Below, piece after piece: positions 5,569-14,135 of a stretch of DNA of 38,552 nt. The DNA comes from Lachnospiraceae bacterium (GTDB lineage: Bacteria; Bacillota; Clostridia; Lachnospirales; Lachnospiraceae), in NCBI GenBank assembly GCA_011959925.1, contig BLMD01000145.1, positions 1-38,552 on the forward strand, read 5' to 3'. The number at the start of each line of letters is the position of its first letter. Positions within the stretch are counted from its first letter, which is position 1. The translations under genes were made by a program, and so were the position numbers. Under the pieces are notes generated by a model, which worked only from the letters and a program-made list of their open reading frames with translations, made no database searches and was not told the DNA's origin.

Positions 5569-8118
5569 TTATCCTTCCGTAAGCCCTCTCGTCTTAATAA
5601 TAAACTTCACATTTCCTCTCACATCCTCTTCTTTTCCGCCAAAGGACTCATAAGATTCTCCCGCATCCAGCACTTTCTGGATACGTCCGGTAAATTCTTT
5701 GATATCGCCGTTGTAACTGTTGACGAGTGTTTCGATGCCCTCTTCGTCAAACTTCACGATACCCTCGGCAAGCTCCTTTGAACCGTCCGCTAACTGCTCG
5801 ATCCCGTCTGCCAGCTGCCCGGTTCCTTCTTTAAGTTTTGCGGCGCCGCTGTTTAACTCGCCGTTTTTGGATGCAAGCGTCTGGCTTCCGTCATACAACT
5901 GCTCGATCCCGCTTTTAAGTTCCGGCATCTTTCCGGAAATCGTTCCCACGCCCTTATACAGCGCATTCATACCGCTGACAAGGCTGTATCCCGACTTTGC
6001 GTCCTTAGTTTCTATGCGTTTGGCAATCTGTTTTTTGGCGGATTCTGCACCTTCTACTGCCGCCTGGCCCGCTGCCTGGCCGGCTGCCGCTTTAGCTCCC
6101 TGTTTGACACTGTCTGCAACGGACGTTCCCACCGTATCTTTTGCCTGTGCTGCAATCCCTGTCACTACCTGGGGCGCTACCTGTTCCGCCACTGCCCCCG
6201 CCACCTGATCGGCTGCGGCCTCTGCCGCCTGGCCCGCGACGTTCTCTGCCACCTGATCGGCAACGCTTCCCGCCGTCTGCTCGGCTGCGCTGCCCGCTAC
6301 CTGGTCCGCAACGCTGCGCGCTACCTGATCAGCCACGTCGCCCGCTGCTTTTCCTACGTTTCCAAGGAGACCTTGCAGCTGTGCTTCCGCTGCCTGTGCC
6401 ACCGACGCCTGTACCGACGGATTCTGCATTGCCTGTTCCACAGTCATGGCTCCGCCGGACTGCTGCGCCGCCTGTACATAACCTGCCGCCAGAAAGGAAG
6501 CCTTCAGCTGGTTTTTTACATCCTCGGAAATTGCCCCGGACGCCGCGTTTACCGCCTGCTCTCTTGCCGCTGCTGCGATCGTATCCAGCTGTCCTTTGAT
6601 CGCCTGTGACGCCTGCGCCTTTGCTGCCGCTGCAATCGCCGGTTTCTGTTCTGCGATTCCCGCCGCAGCCTGTGCCTTTGCTGCCGCTGCGATTGCAGGC
6701 TTCTGGCTTTGAATGCCGTCCGCTGCCTGCGCCTTCGCCGCCGCTGCCGCCGACTGTTTTACGGCATCCGTCGTGACGGACGCATAAAATGCGCTTGCTG
6801 CCTGTGCTTTGATATTCTGATAACTCTGCGGGTTAGAATCGTCTGCAAACTGTGTCTCTACGGCCGTTTCTGCCGCCGTCTTTGCCGCTGCCATTGCCGC
6901 ATCCTTTTCCTGTGCTCCCATCGGCGCATGCAGCGCCGCATCCAATGTTTTTACGCCGTCGTTTAATGTACCCACACTGGAGACCAGATCCGATATTCCG
7001 CTCATCAAAAGACCGCTCTGCCCCTTTAACGTGCCGATTCCGTTTGCCAGTGTCTCTGCGCCGTTCGTATACGCCGCAATTCCCTGCGCAAGCGTATCGG
7101 TTCCGCCGGAAAATTCTCCCATCTTTTGATCCAGCGTATCCATTCCGTCTTCCAGTTTGCCGGAACCGTCTTTTAACCGGCTTACGGCGTCTGTCAGATC
7201 GTCTATTTTTTCATCCATCCCGGAAAGGTCCATCGAAGTTCCTGAGGTAAATTCAGATGCTCCCGTTACAACCGTCATCGTCATATCCAGCTGAAAATCT
7301 TCGGCGTCTGCCGTCACTTCCACATATTCCGGTATGGAAACATCTTCTGAAAAATCACGGTCTGTGACATGTAAGCTTTCGGATAATCCCGGAACCGCCA
7401 TCCCAACGACGATCTGCTTCTCCCCGTTGGAAATGACTTTTCCGTTTGTCACCTGTATATTGGAACAGCGGCTGTCTAATACCATGCCCGAAATGACCAG
7501 AAACGGCACATATACATCCCCCTCTTTCTGATGATTGCTATAATCAAAACGAATTGTAACGGTTCCGCTTTTTCCGGCAAGCTCTTTTGCCGATATCTCT
7601 TTTCCGTCCAGATAATACGTAATCTTTTCTGTTACAGGCGCCTCTTTTGTCGTCGTCCCCTGATAATAAATATCGTTTCCGTCTGCCTTCCAGTCTAAAA
7701 CGCTGCCGTTTTGTTCAAATGTTTCGTCTCCTTTTACATTTTCAATCTCTTTTAAATCAGAAACATCACAAAGACGATCGTTTCTTTCCGGATTTTTGAG
7801 CCATTCGCTGACAATCGTCTGCTCTGCATTTCCGTTTTCATCAGCAATAATATATACGGTCTCTTCTTTCCCGACTTCCTCTTCCGAAGCTTTGTCATCT
7901 TTGGAGAACATTTGCCGCAAGGTGTCTTTTGTCTCGCCGGCATCCGTTTCCTCCGTCGTTTCTTGTTCTGTCGCTTCCTGTTCTGTTTTTGCCTGTTTTG
8001 CCGCATAGACATTGTTAACAGCGGCACTGCTCCCGACCACGGCTACAATGAGAACGCCTGCCGCGATCCGTATCAGATATTTATGTTTAAATTTTTCTTT
8101 TAATTCTTTTAGCTTCAT
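5569..8118 (-). CDS. LxxG heptad-repeat exported protein paired with MMPL transporter
   Basis: An 849-aa protein with one N-terminal membrane segment (about residues 14-38, ending NNVYA) that could be a signal peptide or an anchor. An acidic linker and a globular domain follow to about residue 290. Two blocks of x-x-x-Leu-x-x-Gly heptads (about 300-395 and 735-810) surround a long Ala/Gln/Val-rich coiled-coil region. Within that region, 19-residue AAAAKAQA units and 8-residue ADQVAGSV units repeat in tandem. Heptad proteins of this kind are typical partners of MMPL/RND or YhgE-type envelope proteins and are thought to span the wall or form a periplasm-like conduit. The start has AGGAGG nine bases upstream. 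The gene follows the MMPL gene by 100 bases; a terminator lies downstream. Confidence 0.8.
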   Translation of the reverse strand: MKLKELKEKFKHKYLIRIAAGVLIVAVVGSSAAVNNVYAAKQAKTEQEATEQETTEETDAGETKDTLRQMFSKDDKASEEEVGKEETVYIIADENGNAEQTIVSEWLKNPERNDRLCDVSDLKEIENVKGDETFEQNGSVLDWKADGNDIYYQGTTTKEAPVTEKITYYLDGKEISAKELAGKSGTVTIRFDYSNHQKEGDVYVPFLVISGMVLDSRCSNIQVTNGKVISNGEKQIVVGMAVPGLSESLHVTDRDFSEDVSIPEYVEVTADAEDFQLDMTMTVVTGASEFTSGTSMDLSGMDEKIDDLTDAVSRLKDGSGKLEDGMDTLDQKMGEFSGGTDTLAQGIAAYTNGAETLANGIGTLKGQSGLLMSGISDLVSSVGTLNDGVKTLDAALHAPMGAQEKDAAMAAAKTAAETAVETQFADDSNPQSYQNIKAQAASAFYASVTTDAVKQSAAAAAKAQAADGIQSQKPAIAAAAKAQAAAGIAEQKPAIAAAAKAQASQAIKGQLDTIAAAAREQAVNAASGAISEDVKNQLKASFLAAGYVQAAQQSGGAMTVEQAMQNPSVQASVAQAAEAQLQGLLGNVGKAAGDVADQVARSVADQVAGSAAEQTAGSVADQVAENVAGQAAEAAADQVAGAVAEQVAPQVVTGIAAQAKDTVGTSVADSVKQGAKAAAGQAAGQAAVEGAESAKKQIAKRIETKDAKSGYSLVSGMNALYKGVGTISGKMPELKSGIEQLYDGSQTLASKNGELNSGAAKLKEGTGQLADGIEQLADGSKELAEGIVKFDEEGIETLVNSYNGDIKEFTGRIQKVLDAGESYESFGGKEEDVRGNVKFIIKTRGLTEG
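6165..6345 (-). repeat. Tandem 24-bp (8-aa) repeats inside the LxxG protein gene
   Basis: Imperfect units encoding A-D/E-Q-V/T-A-G/E-S/N-V/A repeat about seven to eight times, for example VADQVAGS, AAEQTAGS and VADQVAEN. Copy number is likely to vary by slippage. Confidence 0.7.
6555..6760 (-). repeat. Tandem 57-bp (19-aa) repeats inside the LxxG protein gene
   Basis: The unit motif GCCTTTGCTGCCGCTGC recurs with a spacing of exactly 57 bases at 6617, 6674 and 6731 (plus-strand reading), with a diverged fourth copy near 6560. It encodes AAAAKAQAADGIQSQKPAI-like units. Confidence 0.75.
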
Positions 8119-8218
8119 TCCAAGTTCCTCCTGAATATTTTTATTGATTTTCTTTTATTTTCATGCTTACACAACTCACCAGTTTGTTGTGATCCTGACT
8201 TCCCAAACGCATCATCCG

Positions 8219-10345
8219 TTATAATATGCCCTGCTTGCACAATCTCTTTTCCGACCGCGCGCTTGGTTCTGCCTGAAATCCTCTGCTTGTTTTCAGAATC
8301 AGACGGTCAAACAGCAGAAACATCGCCGGCAGGACAAACGCAACAACGAGCAGGCTGACGATCGCGCCTCTGGCAAGCAGCATACATAGAGAACTGATCA
8401 TGTCGATACTCGAATATATACCGACGCCAAACGTTGCCGCAAAGAAGCTTAACGCACTGACAAACACCGACTGCAGCGACTGGTTTAACGCCGCCGTGAC
8501 CGCTTCTTTTTTTCCCGCGCCGCGGCTTCTTTCCCGTTTATATTTATTGGTCATCAGGATCGCATAATCGACGGTCGCGCCAAGCTGGATCGTTCCGATT
8601 ACGATCGATGCAATAAACGGCAGTACGGTTTTTGTATAATAAGGAATTCCCATATTGATAAATATCGCAAATTCAATCACGGCAACTAAAATGACCGGCA
8701 GGGACACGGATTTTAAAACGACTGCAATGATCAGAAAGATCAGTACGATCGAAGCTGCATTTACGATTTTAAAATCCCTGTCTGTAATCGTGATCAAATC
8801 CTGGGTACAGGGCGCTTCTCCGATCAGCATTGCCGTTTTATCATACCGTTTGACGATATGACGAATTGCATCGCACTGCGCATTGACTTCGTCTGTTCCC
8901 GTTTTATATTCCGACAACACATAGATCATCTGATACGTCCCGTTATCTAAAACTTCCCTGATATGCTCCGGTACCATCGCATCGGGAACCAGCGGTCCCG
9001 TTACGGCGTCTAAGCCCAGCGCCGCTTTCACGCCTTTTACTTCCTGTAATTCTTTTTCCATCTGATATGCCTTCTTTTTCGGCAGGCTGCTGTCCGCAAG
9101 AATCACATGTGTCGCCCCCATATGAAATTCTTCTTCCAGCGCATCTCCTGCCGCCACACTTTCCAAATCTTTCGGAAGCGTGCCTACCAGATCGTAATAA
9201 ACCTGATTGTGGTTCTGGGCATAAAACATAGGACCTGCAATCACAAGAAACAACAAAATAAAAACGGGATAATGTTTTGTAACAAATCCGCCGATTTTTC
9301 CCAGATCCGGCAATAACGGCTTATGCTTTGTCTTTTCCAGCCATTTATCAAAGACGAGCACCATCGACGGAAGAATCGTCACACAGCCGATGACGCCGAA
9401 TACTACGCCTTTTGCCATTACAATGCCAAGGTCCATCCCCAGCGTAAACGTCATGAAGCACATGGCAAGGAATCCCGCAATCGTTGTAATGGAACTTCCC
9501 ACAACAGACGTCACGGTCTGGGAAATCGCATGTGCCATCGCACGTTTCTTATCCCCCGGATACCTCGTCTGGTTTTCCTCGTAACTGTGCCAGAGAAATA
9601 TGGAATAATCCATCGTAACGGCAAGCTGCAGTACCGCGGCAAGCGCCTGCGTGATAAATGAAATTTCTCCGGCAATCCGATTCGTTCCCAGATTGTAAAC
9701 AATCGCCATGCCAATACTCAATAGAAAGACCGCCGGTATCAAAAACGAATCCATCGCAAGCCCCAGCACAAGCGCGGATAAGACTGCGGCGATCACAACA
9801 TACATTACCGCCTCGCTGTTGCAGATCTTCTTAATATCCGTTACGACTGCGGACATTCCGCCAAGCAGGCAGTTCCTCTCGGTCAGTCCCCGGATTTCTT
9901 CGATCGCCAGAAGCGTTTCATCCGCCGACATGGAAGTGTCAAAGGTAAGGATCAGAAGAGAACTTCCCGTATCTGCATTCCGCAGCACATCCTTAAGATC
10001 GCCGGGCAGTAATTCCACCGGTATGGATAAGTCCGCGGCGCTGCCGTACCACAGCACGTCTTTGACATGATCTACTTCTTTCAGCTCTTCTTCCAGAACG
10101 GAAATATCTTTGTCTTCCATTCCGGAAACGACGCACACGGAAAACGCTCCCGTCCCGAATTCATCCAGCAAAATTTCCTGTCCCTGCATTGTCTCAATAT
10201 CCTCTGGCAGATACGAAAGTATATCGTAATTGATCCTTGTCTGCAGGTATCCGATCACTGACGGTATCAAAAGCAAAACGCTAACCACCAGAATCGGAAT
10301 ACGGAATTTTACTACTTTTTTTCCAAAACGTATCACTTTGCTCAT
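8219..10345 (-). CDS. MMPL/RND-family membrane exporter
   Basis: A 708-aa transporter with the duplicated RND layout: one helix (about residues 15-33), a large extracytoplasmic loop (to about 180), five or six helices (about 180-345), then a repeat of the pattern from about 360 to 695. Conserved membrane motifs AVTMDYSIF and GATVDYAILMTNKYK carry the Asp-Tyr pair that couples proton flow in MMPL proteins. It likely exports a lipid, peptide or drug. ATG 10345 has only a weak purine-rich site (AAAGAAAAGAG). It is cotranscribed with the downstream LxxG-repeat protein, which probably works with it at the envelope. Confidence 0.88.
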   Translation of the reverse strand: MSKVIRFGKKVVKFRIPILVVSVLLLIPSVIGYLQTRINYDILSYLPEDIETMQGQEILLDEFGTGAFSVCVVSGMEDKDISVLEEELKEVDHVKDVLWYGSAADLSIPVELLPGDLKDVLRNADTGSSLLILTFDTSMSADETLLAIEEIRGLTERNCLLGGMSAVVTDIKKICNSEAVMYVVIAAVLSALVLGLAMDSFLIPAVFLLSIGMAIVYNLGTNRIAGEISFITQALAAVLQLAVTMDYSIFLWHSYEENQTRYPGDKKRAMAHAISQTVTSVVGSSITTIAGFLAMCFMTFTLGMDLGIVMAKGVVFGVIGCVTILPSMVLVFDKWLEKTKHKPLLPDLGKIGGFVTKHYPVFILLFLVIAGPMFYAQNHNQVYYDLVGTLPKDLESVAAGDALEEEFHMGATHVILADSSLPKKKAYQMEKELQEVKGVKAALGLDAVTGPLVPDAMVPEHIREVLDNGTYQMIYVLSEYKTGTDEVNAQCDAIRHIVKRYDKTAMLIGEAPCTQDLITITDRDFKIVNAASIVLIFLIIAVVLKSVSLPVILVAVIEFAIFINMGIPYYTKTVLPFIASIVIGTIQLGATVDYAILMTNKYKRERSRGAGKKEAVTAALNQSLQSVFVSALSFFAATFGVGIYSSIDMISSLCMLLARGAIVSLLVVAFVLPAMFLLFDRLILKTSRGFQAEPSARSEKRLCKQGIL

Positions 10346-10641
10346 CTCTTTTCTTTATTTTCTGATTTCCCCTCAGGTTTCCTTTCCCCTGCTGCATAAC
10401 ATTCAGGTATCCTTCGGGATTTCATATAGAATTATATAAAAAAAGACCGGATACGTGAATATCCAATCCCTGTTTTGTGTCTGACTTCCTATACAAATCT
10501 ATGGATTTGTATAAAGATCAAAACACACATTTTGCTTTGTATCGATCTGCAAATTTCAAGTTTCTGCTGATTTTAAGGATTTTATAAACTTGTTAGTGAA
10601 GAGTTCAGCTGCCTTGAATTTCACAGATATGTTAATGTGTC
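10346..10641. other. Intergenic region between MMPL operon and PIN toxin gene
   Basis: It contains the MMPL promoter candidate and a 9-bp inverted repeat ATACAAATC...GATTTGTAT (10491-10512, 4-base loop). The repeat is not followed by a T-run and may be an operator. No coding frame is convincing. Confidence 0.4.
10431..10459 (-). promoter_or_regulatory. Candidate promoter of the MMPL operon
   Basis: On the minus strand, TTCACG (10454-10459), a 17-bp spacer and a perfect TATAAT (10431-10436) lie about 85 bases upstream of the MMPL start codon. Confidence 0.5.
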
Positions 10642-11046
10642 TCAATTCAATAAATATTTTTCATAAAAATCTTTTGCGGTCACGATTTGAACATTCCCAA
10701 ACTGCTCTATTACGAGAAGATCCTTATCTCCGCTGACAATATATAAAGCATAAGAATCTTTTGCACATTCTAAAAATTTGTTATCATCAGGGTCACGACA
10801 TATTTCAACATGAGTAACAGGTTCGATAATTTCCATAGCTTTAATGAGTGGACTTAAAATCGCCCTATTGATATGCCCTTGTTTTCTGTTAATCATTTCC
10901 TGCACAATTTCCTCGTATTCGTTAATAATTTCTGTCGTAGCACAGGCTGTTATCTTCTGACCAACAACAGCACTGAGAATTTCTCTAGGGAATCCGCCGA
11001 AAAACACGCCGGAAATCAAGACATTTGTATCTATCACAATTCTCAT
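10642..11046 (-). CDS. PIN-domain toxin (type II toxin-antitoxin)
   Basis: A 134-aa PIN-fold ribonuclease of the VapC-like COG1569 kind. The acidic metal-binding set is visible: D6 in VIDTNVLISG, a Glu near residue 43, D85/D88 in CRDPDDNKFLECA and D107/D109 in SGDKDLL. It probably cleaves RNA when freed from its antitoxin. Its ATG overlaps the antitoxin stop (ATGA at 11043-11046), ensuring coupled translation. Length is normal for the family and no key acidic residue is missing, so it is likely active. Confidence 0.85.
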   Translation of the reverse strand: MRIVIDTNVLISGVFFGGFPREILSAVVGQKITACATTEIINEYEEIVQEMINRKQGHINRAILSPLIKAMEIIEPVTHVEICRDPDDNKFLECAKDSYALYIVSGDKDLLVIEQFGNVQIVTAKDFYEKYLLN

Positions 11047-11309
11047 ACTCGATTCTTCTTTCTAACCGATTTGACTATATCATTCACATCGTTTTCATTA
11101 TATCCAACAGACTTTGCCCATTTTTGCGCTTCGTCCAGTGAAGTTTCAAATTCTTCGGCAGAAGGAAGTTTTAAAGTCTTGAGCATGATTACATCTCCGC
11201 AAGTATATGCCACCAATTTATCGCCTGTATCAATCGACAGGAGCTTTCGGATGCTGACTGGCAAAGAAATCTGTCCTTTGGAAGAAACTGTCAATATTTG
11301 TGTACTCAT
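11043..11309 (-). CDS. AbrB/SpoVT-type antitoxin
   Basis: An 88-aa protein with a swapped-hairpin AbrB DNA-binding domain at residues 1-45 (TVSSKGQISLPVSIRKLLSIDTGDKL) and a charged C-terminal arm that would occupy the PIN active site. The start has AAAGGGG ten bases upstream. It precedes the toxin in the normal order and probably represses the operon through the palindrome at 11327-11345. Confidence 0.85.
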   Translation of the reverse strand: MSTQILTVSSKGQISLPVSIRKLLSIDTGDKLVAYTCGDVIMLKTLKLPSAEEFETSLDEAQKWAKSVGYNENDVNDIVKSVRKKNRV

Positions 11310-11326
11310 TTGCTTATTCCCCTTTC

Positions 11327-11345
11327 AAGTAAGAATTTCTTACTT
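11327..11345. promoter_or_regulatory. Palindromic operator of the toxin-antitoxin operon
   Basis: AAGTAAGAATTTCTTACTT is a perfect 9-bp dyad around one central base. It lies over the predicted transcript start and 17 bases before the antitoxin ATG, where an AbrB-type antitoxin would autorepress. Confidence 0.65.
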
Positions 11346-11347
11346 AT

Positions 11348-11376
11348 ATTATGCCATAGTATAAAAATATATACAA
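11348..11376 (-). promoter_or_regulatory. Candidate promoter of the toxin-antitoxin operon
   Basis: On the minus strand, TTGTAT (11371-11376), a 17-bp spacer and CATAAT (11348-11353) would start transcription near 11341, inside the palindromic operator. Confidence 0.45.
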
Positions 11377-11665
11377 GAAAAATCGAATTTACCACTTGAC
11401 AATATGGCAAAGAATTCCTTGTATTTGAATTTATTAAAATAGGGAAATCCCGGTATTGAAATTAAGAAAAAAGAGAGCATATTTATATTTGTGAATTTAT
11501 AATTGCAAACAAGAATGTACTCAGAAACAGCGAAAATTATACATGTAACATTATTTTTTAATAATACAAATGAAACTATTTACAAAATTATATATATGTA
11601 ATACAATAATCGCATAAGAGAAAATTCAATAATGATATCAAAAAGTAAAGAAGTCTGCTGTCATA
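11377..11665. other. AT-rich intergenic region
   Basis: Very AT-rich sequence between the toxin-antitoxin operon and the LRR gene. The only supported element is the promoter candidate at 11579-11607. A perfect TTGACA at 11396 lacks a matching -10 box. No coding frame was found. Confidence 0.4.
11579..11607 (+). promoter_or_regulatory. Candidate promoter of the LRR-protein transcript
   Basis: TTTACA (11579-11584), a 17-bp spacer and TACAAT (11602-11607), five of six matches each. The transcript would carry both the signal-peptide ORF and the LRR gene. Confidence 0.55.
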
Positions 11666-11770
11666 ATGAAACAGTTTACAGCTGTTTTTCTTACTGCATG
11701 TGTGATCTGCCTGCCATCGGCATCCGTTGCCGCAGATACCATGCCTGCCAGACAAGAAGAAAAACAATAG
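11666..11770 (+). pseudogene. Signal-peptide-only ORF, remnant of a secreted protein or short secreted peptide
   Basis: A 34-codon ORF whose product is a classical signal peptide (hydrophobic core FTAVFLTACVICLP, cleavage after ASVAA) followed by only 11 residues, DTMPARQEEKQ, and TAG. The same frame resumes at once with ATG and stays open for 34 codons (charged, Lys-rich), ending inside the start of the LRR gene. Either a stop mutation has cut a small secreted protein, or the ORF makes a secreted 11-mer. The ribosome site is poor (AAAGAAG at about 12 bases). Confidence 0.4.
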
Positions 11771-11867
11771 ATGGAACATGAAAAAAAGAAACCTTCGGAA
11801 CCTGTTTTCAAACAAGTTCAAATGCACGCCTTATTAATTAAAAGAAAGCAGACAGGGGGATACCGCC

Positions 11868-13430
11868 ATGTATAGAAAGAAAACCATATTTATTCTGTTG
11901 CTGTTATGTGTATTAATCATACCTACAACCAGAGCATCTGCCTCGGATGTCATCGGCAACAACAAAAACGGCATTCCGGACAAGGGCTTATATCGGGATA
12001 TCTTAAATAAACTGGGGAAGAAACCAAAAGAAACATTTACAAAACAGGAAGCGGAGCAGATCCGTTCACTGAACGTGTTTTCAAACATAAAAAATATAAA
12101 AGGGATCAAACACCTGAAAAACTTAAAAAGACTGGATTTAGAAGGAAAAAGGTTAAAAAATCTAAAGGGAATCCAAAGCTTAAAGAATCTGGAAGTATTA
12201 AATATATCAGGCAACAGGATCCAAAGCTTAAAGCCATTGAAAAACCTCAAAAAACTGAAAAAATTAGACGCCGGCTATAATTGCCTGAAAAACACAAACG
12301 GATTACAAACATTAAAAAACTTAAAGGAGCTGAACCTGGAACGCAATCAGTTAGAAAGCGTGAAAGAGTTCAAAAACCTGAAAAATTTAAAACGCATCAA
12401 TCTCCACTTTAATAACCTGAAAAGTTTAAAAGGATTTGGAAAACAAAAAAACCTGACAACACTGGATATTACCAATAATGAAATAAAAAGCATAAAAGAA
12501 TTAAAGAATTTAAAAAAACTAAAATGGCTGAATGCCAAATGGAACAGCATAGGCGGCATAACGGATCTGAAAGAATTGAAAAATCTGGAATATCTGGACT
12601 TGTCCATGAATGAAATTACCAGCCTTAAGGGTCTGAAAAAACAAACAAAACTGACAGAACTCTACGTGAACCGAAATAAACTGACCGGAATAAAAGAGGC
12701 GGGGCATTTATCAAAATTAGAAACATTGGAAGCAGAACAGAATGATATTACAAGTCTGCAGGGAACGGAAACATTAAATAATCTAACCAACCTGAACATA
12801 TCCTCAAACCGGCTGGAGCGGTTGGATTCCATTCAGAATATGAAAAAACTGCGGCTTTTGAATGTGATGGATAACCAGCTGAAACAGTTGGATGAAATCT
12901 TATACGTAAAAAGCTTAACCAGCGTCTTTGCAGACTTTAACAGGATAAAAAACTTACCGGATCTGACTGCCCTTCCCAAATTAGATTATATCTGTTTCGG
13001 GTATAACCTGATCAATGAAGAGGAAAGCAGGTTAAGGGCAAATCTCCCAAAGGCATATTTCGATAAATATGAAGACAGCTTTCAGGAAAATTTCAAAAAT
13101 CAGAATATCGATTATTCGATCGATTTTAAAGAGCCTGCAAATCCCGAACTGATCCGTACAAATACAACAAGGATTTCCGGACAGATCCATATGCCGGCAG
13201 AAAAAATGGAACTGATTGTATATGAAGATTACCACGATGAAGAACCGCGCCGTAAAACTCATTTCCTTGCAGACGTGGATGAAAACGGATGTTTTGTATT
13301 TGAACAACTGGATTTGCAAAAATTTGCGGGCAAAAAATGCGATCTGTCTATTGGGATCGGCACAGAATACAGCGAAGCACACAAACAATATACCGGTATT
13401 TACCTGCATTCTTATAAACTGAAATCGTAA
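11868..13430 (+). CDS. Secreted leucine-rich-repeat protein, internalin-like
   Basis: A 520-aa exported protein: signal peptide at residues 1-26 (cleavage near RASAS-D), a short helical cap, then about fifteen 21-23-residue SDS22-type leucine-rich repeats (about residues 60-390, pattern LKNLKxLxLxxNxIxSLKxL). A C-terminal beta-rich domain of about 110 residues (RTNTTRISGQIHMPAEKMELIVYEDY) looks like a carboxypeptidase-regulatory or Ig-like fold. There is no LPxTG motif or other anchor. The repeats are strikingly rich in Lys and Asn, so the concave face is very basic and could bind acidic wall polymers, nucleic acid or host surfaces. AGGGGG precedes the ATG by about 10 bases. Ligand unknown. 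Confidence 0.82.
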   Translation: MYRKKTIFILLLLCVLIIPTTRASASDVIGNNKNGIPDKGLYRDILNKLGKKPKETFTKQEAEQIRSLNVFSNIKNIKGIKHLKNLKRLDLEGKRLKNLKGIQSLKNLEVLNISGNRIQSLKPLKNLKKLKKLDAGYNCLKNTNGLQTLKNLKELNLERNQLESVKEFKNLKNLKRINLHFNNLKSLKGFGKQKNLTTLDITNNEIKSIKELKNLKKLKWLNAKWNSIGGITDLKELKNLEYLDLSMNEITSLKGLKKQTKLTELYVNRNKLTGIKEAGHLSKLETLEAEQNDITSLQGTETLNNLTNLNISSNRLERLDSIQNMKKLRLLNVMDNQLKQLDEILYVKSLTSVFADFNRIKNLPDLTALPKLDYICFGYNLINEEESRLRANLPKAYFDKYEDSFQENFKNQNIDYSIDFKEPANPELIRTNTTRISGQIHMPAEKMELIVYEDYHDEEPRRKTHFLADVDENGCFVFEQLDLQKFAGKKCDLSIGIGTEYSEAHKQYTGIYLHSYKLKS

Positions 13431-13489
13431 TATGACAGGCGCCGCCTTCCACAGGCAAATGATTGGAGCCATTATCCCTTAAGACATAA

Positions 13490-13535
13490 AGCAGCACCGT
13501 CCTGCCTCCTTTGACCAGGGCAGGACGGTGCTGCT
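13490..13535. terminator. Strong 17-bp hairpin between convergent genes
   Basis: AGCAGCACCGTCCTGCC (13490-13506) and its exact complement (13519-13535) enclose a 12-base loop between the LRR and TetR genes. It is stable enough to end transcription, but T-runs are weak (TTTATGTCTT on the minus strand only). Confidence 0.55.
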
Positions 13536-13549
13536 GTCAAACAGATCCT

Positions 13550-14107
13550 TCATTCAAACAAAATCTCCGCAATCGAATGCTCCATCATATACTCATAAAT
13601 TTCCACCAGCTCTTTTGCAGATATTGTCATTCCGCTTTTGATCCAGACGATCACCACAGAACACATCGACTGTGCATAATATTCCGCAATGCGTTCCGGT
13701 GTCAGCCAGCGAAATTTGGGGATTTTCCTGACGGAATTTTTCTCGATAATTTCCAGCAGAATCTCTTTCACACATTCTCTTGCAATGGATTCAAAAGAAT
13801 TCTGTCCTTCCAGCCGAACCGTCTGCTTGTAAAACTCACGCTCCTTTTCAATATTCATAAACAGCAAAAGCAGCGCTTCGCTTACCATTTTATTTTCGAT
13901 CAGCGGGCGGATCGGCTCCAGCAAATCCGTTAAAATAATCCATTCCAGCAATTCATATTTATCCTGAAAATGATTATAAAACGTTGGCCGTATCACCCCC
14001 GCCTTTTCTGTAATCTCTTTAATCGTAATCTTTTCTATGGGCTGCCTTAACACAAGCTCCTTAAAGCTTTCCGCCAGCATAATCTCCGTTCCGTTCCTGC
14101 TCAGCAC
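13550..14107 (-). CDS. TetR-family transcriptional regulator
   Basis: A 185-aa regulator. The N-terminal helix-turn-helix is clear (KITIKEITEKAGVIRPTFYNHF, residues 25-46), followed by an all-helical ligand-binding domain like those of the Firmicutes DhaS-type TetR group. The start is GTG 14107, with GGAGGGGG nine bases upstream. It begins 28 bases after the MATE gene and is the last gene of that operon, so the likely role is ligand-relieved repression of the exporter operon. Confidence 0.82.
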   Translation of the reverse strand: MLSRNGTEIMLAESFKELVLRQPIEKITIKEITEKAGVIRPTFYNHFQDKYELLEWIILTDLLEPIRPLIENKMVSEALLLLFMNIEKEREFYKQTVRLEGQNSFESIARECVKEILLEIIEKNSVRKIPKFRWLTPERIAEYYAQSMCSVVIVWIKSGMTISAKELVEIYEYMMEHSIAEILFE

Positions 14108-14135
14108 AGTGCAAAACCCCCTCCGTTTCCGATTT

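Noticed and set aside
6141-6599. Pro/Leu/Arg-rich plus-strand ORFs over the repeat region
   Set aside because: The apparent repeats are the antisense of the Ala/Gln repeats of the LxxG protein.
6165-6760. Regular repeats considered as a CRISPR array
   Set aside because: The repeats have no unique spacers, keep the reading frame and encode a coiled coil.
10491-10512. 9-bp inverted repeat considered as a terminator for the toxin-antitoxin operon
   Set aside because: No T-run follows on either strand and it is AT-rich; kept only as a possible operator in the intergenic note.
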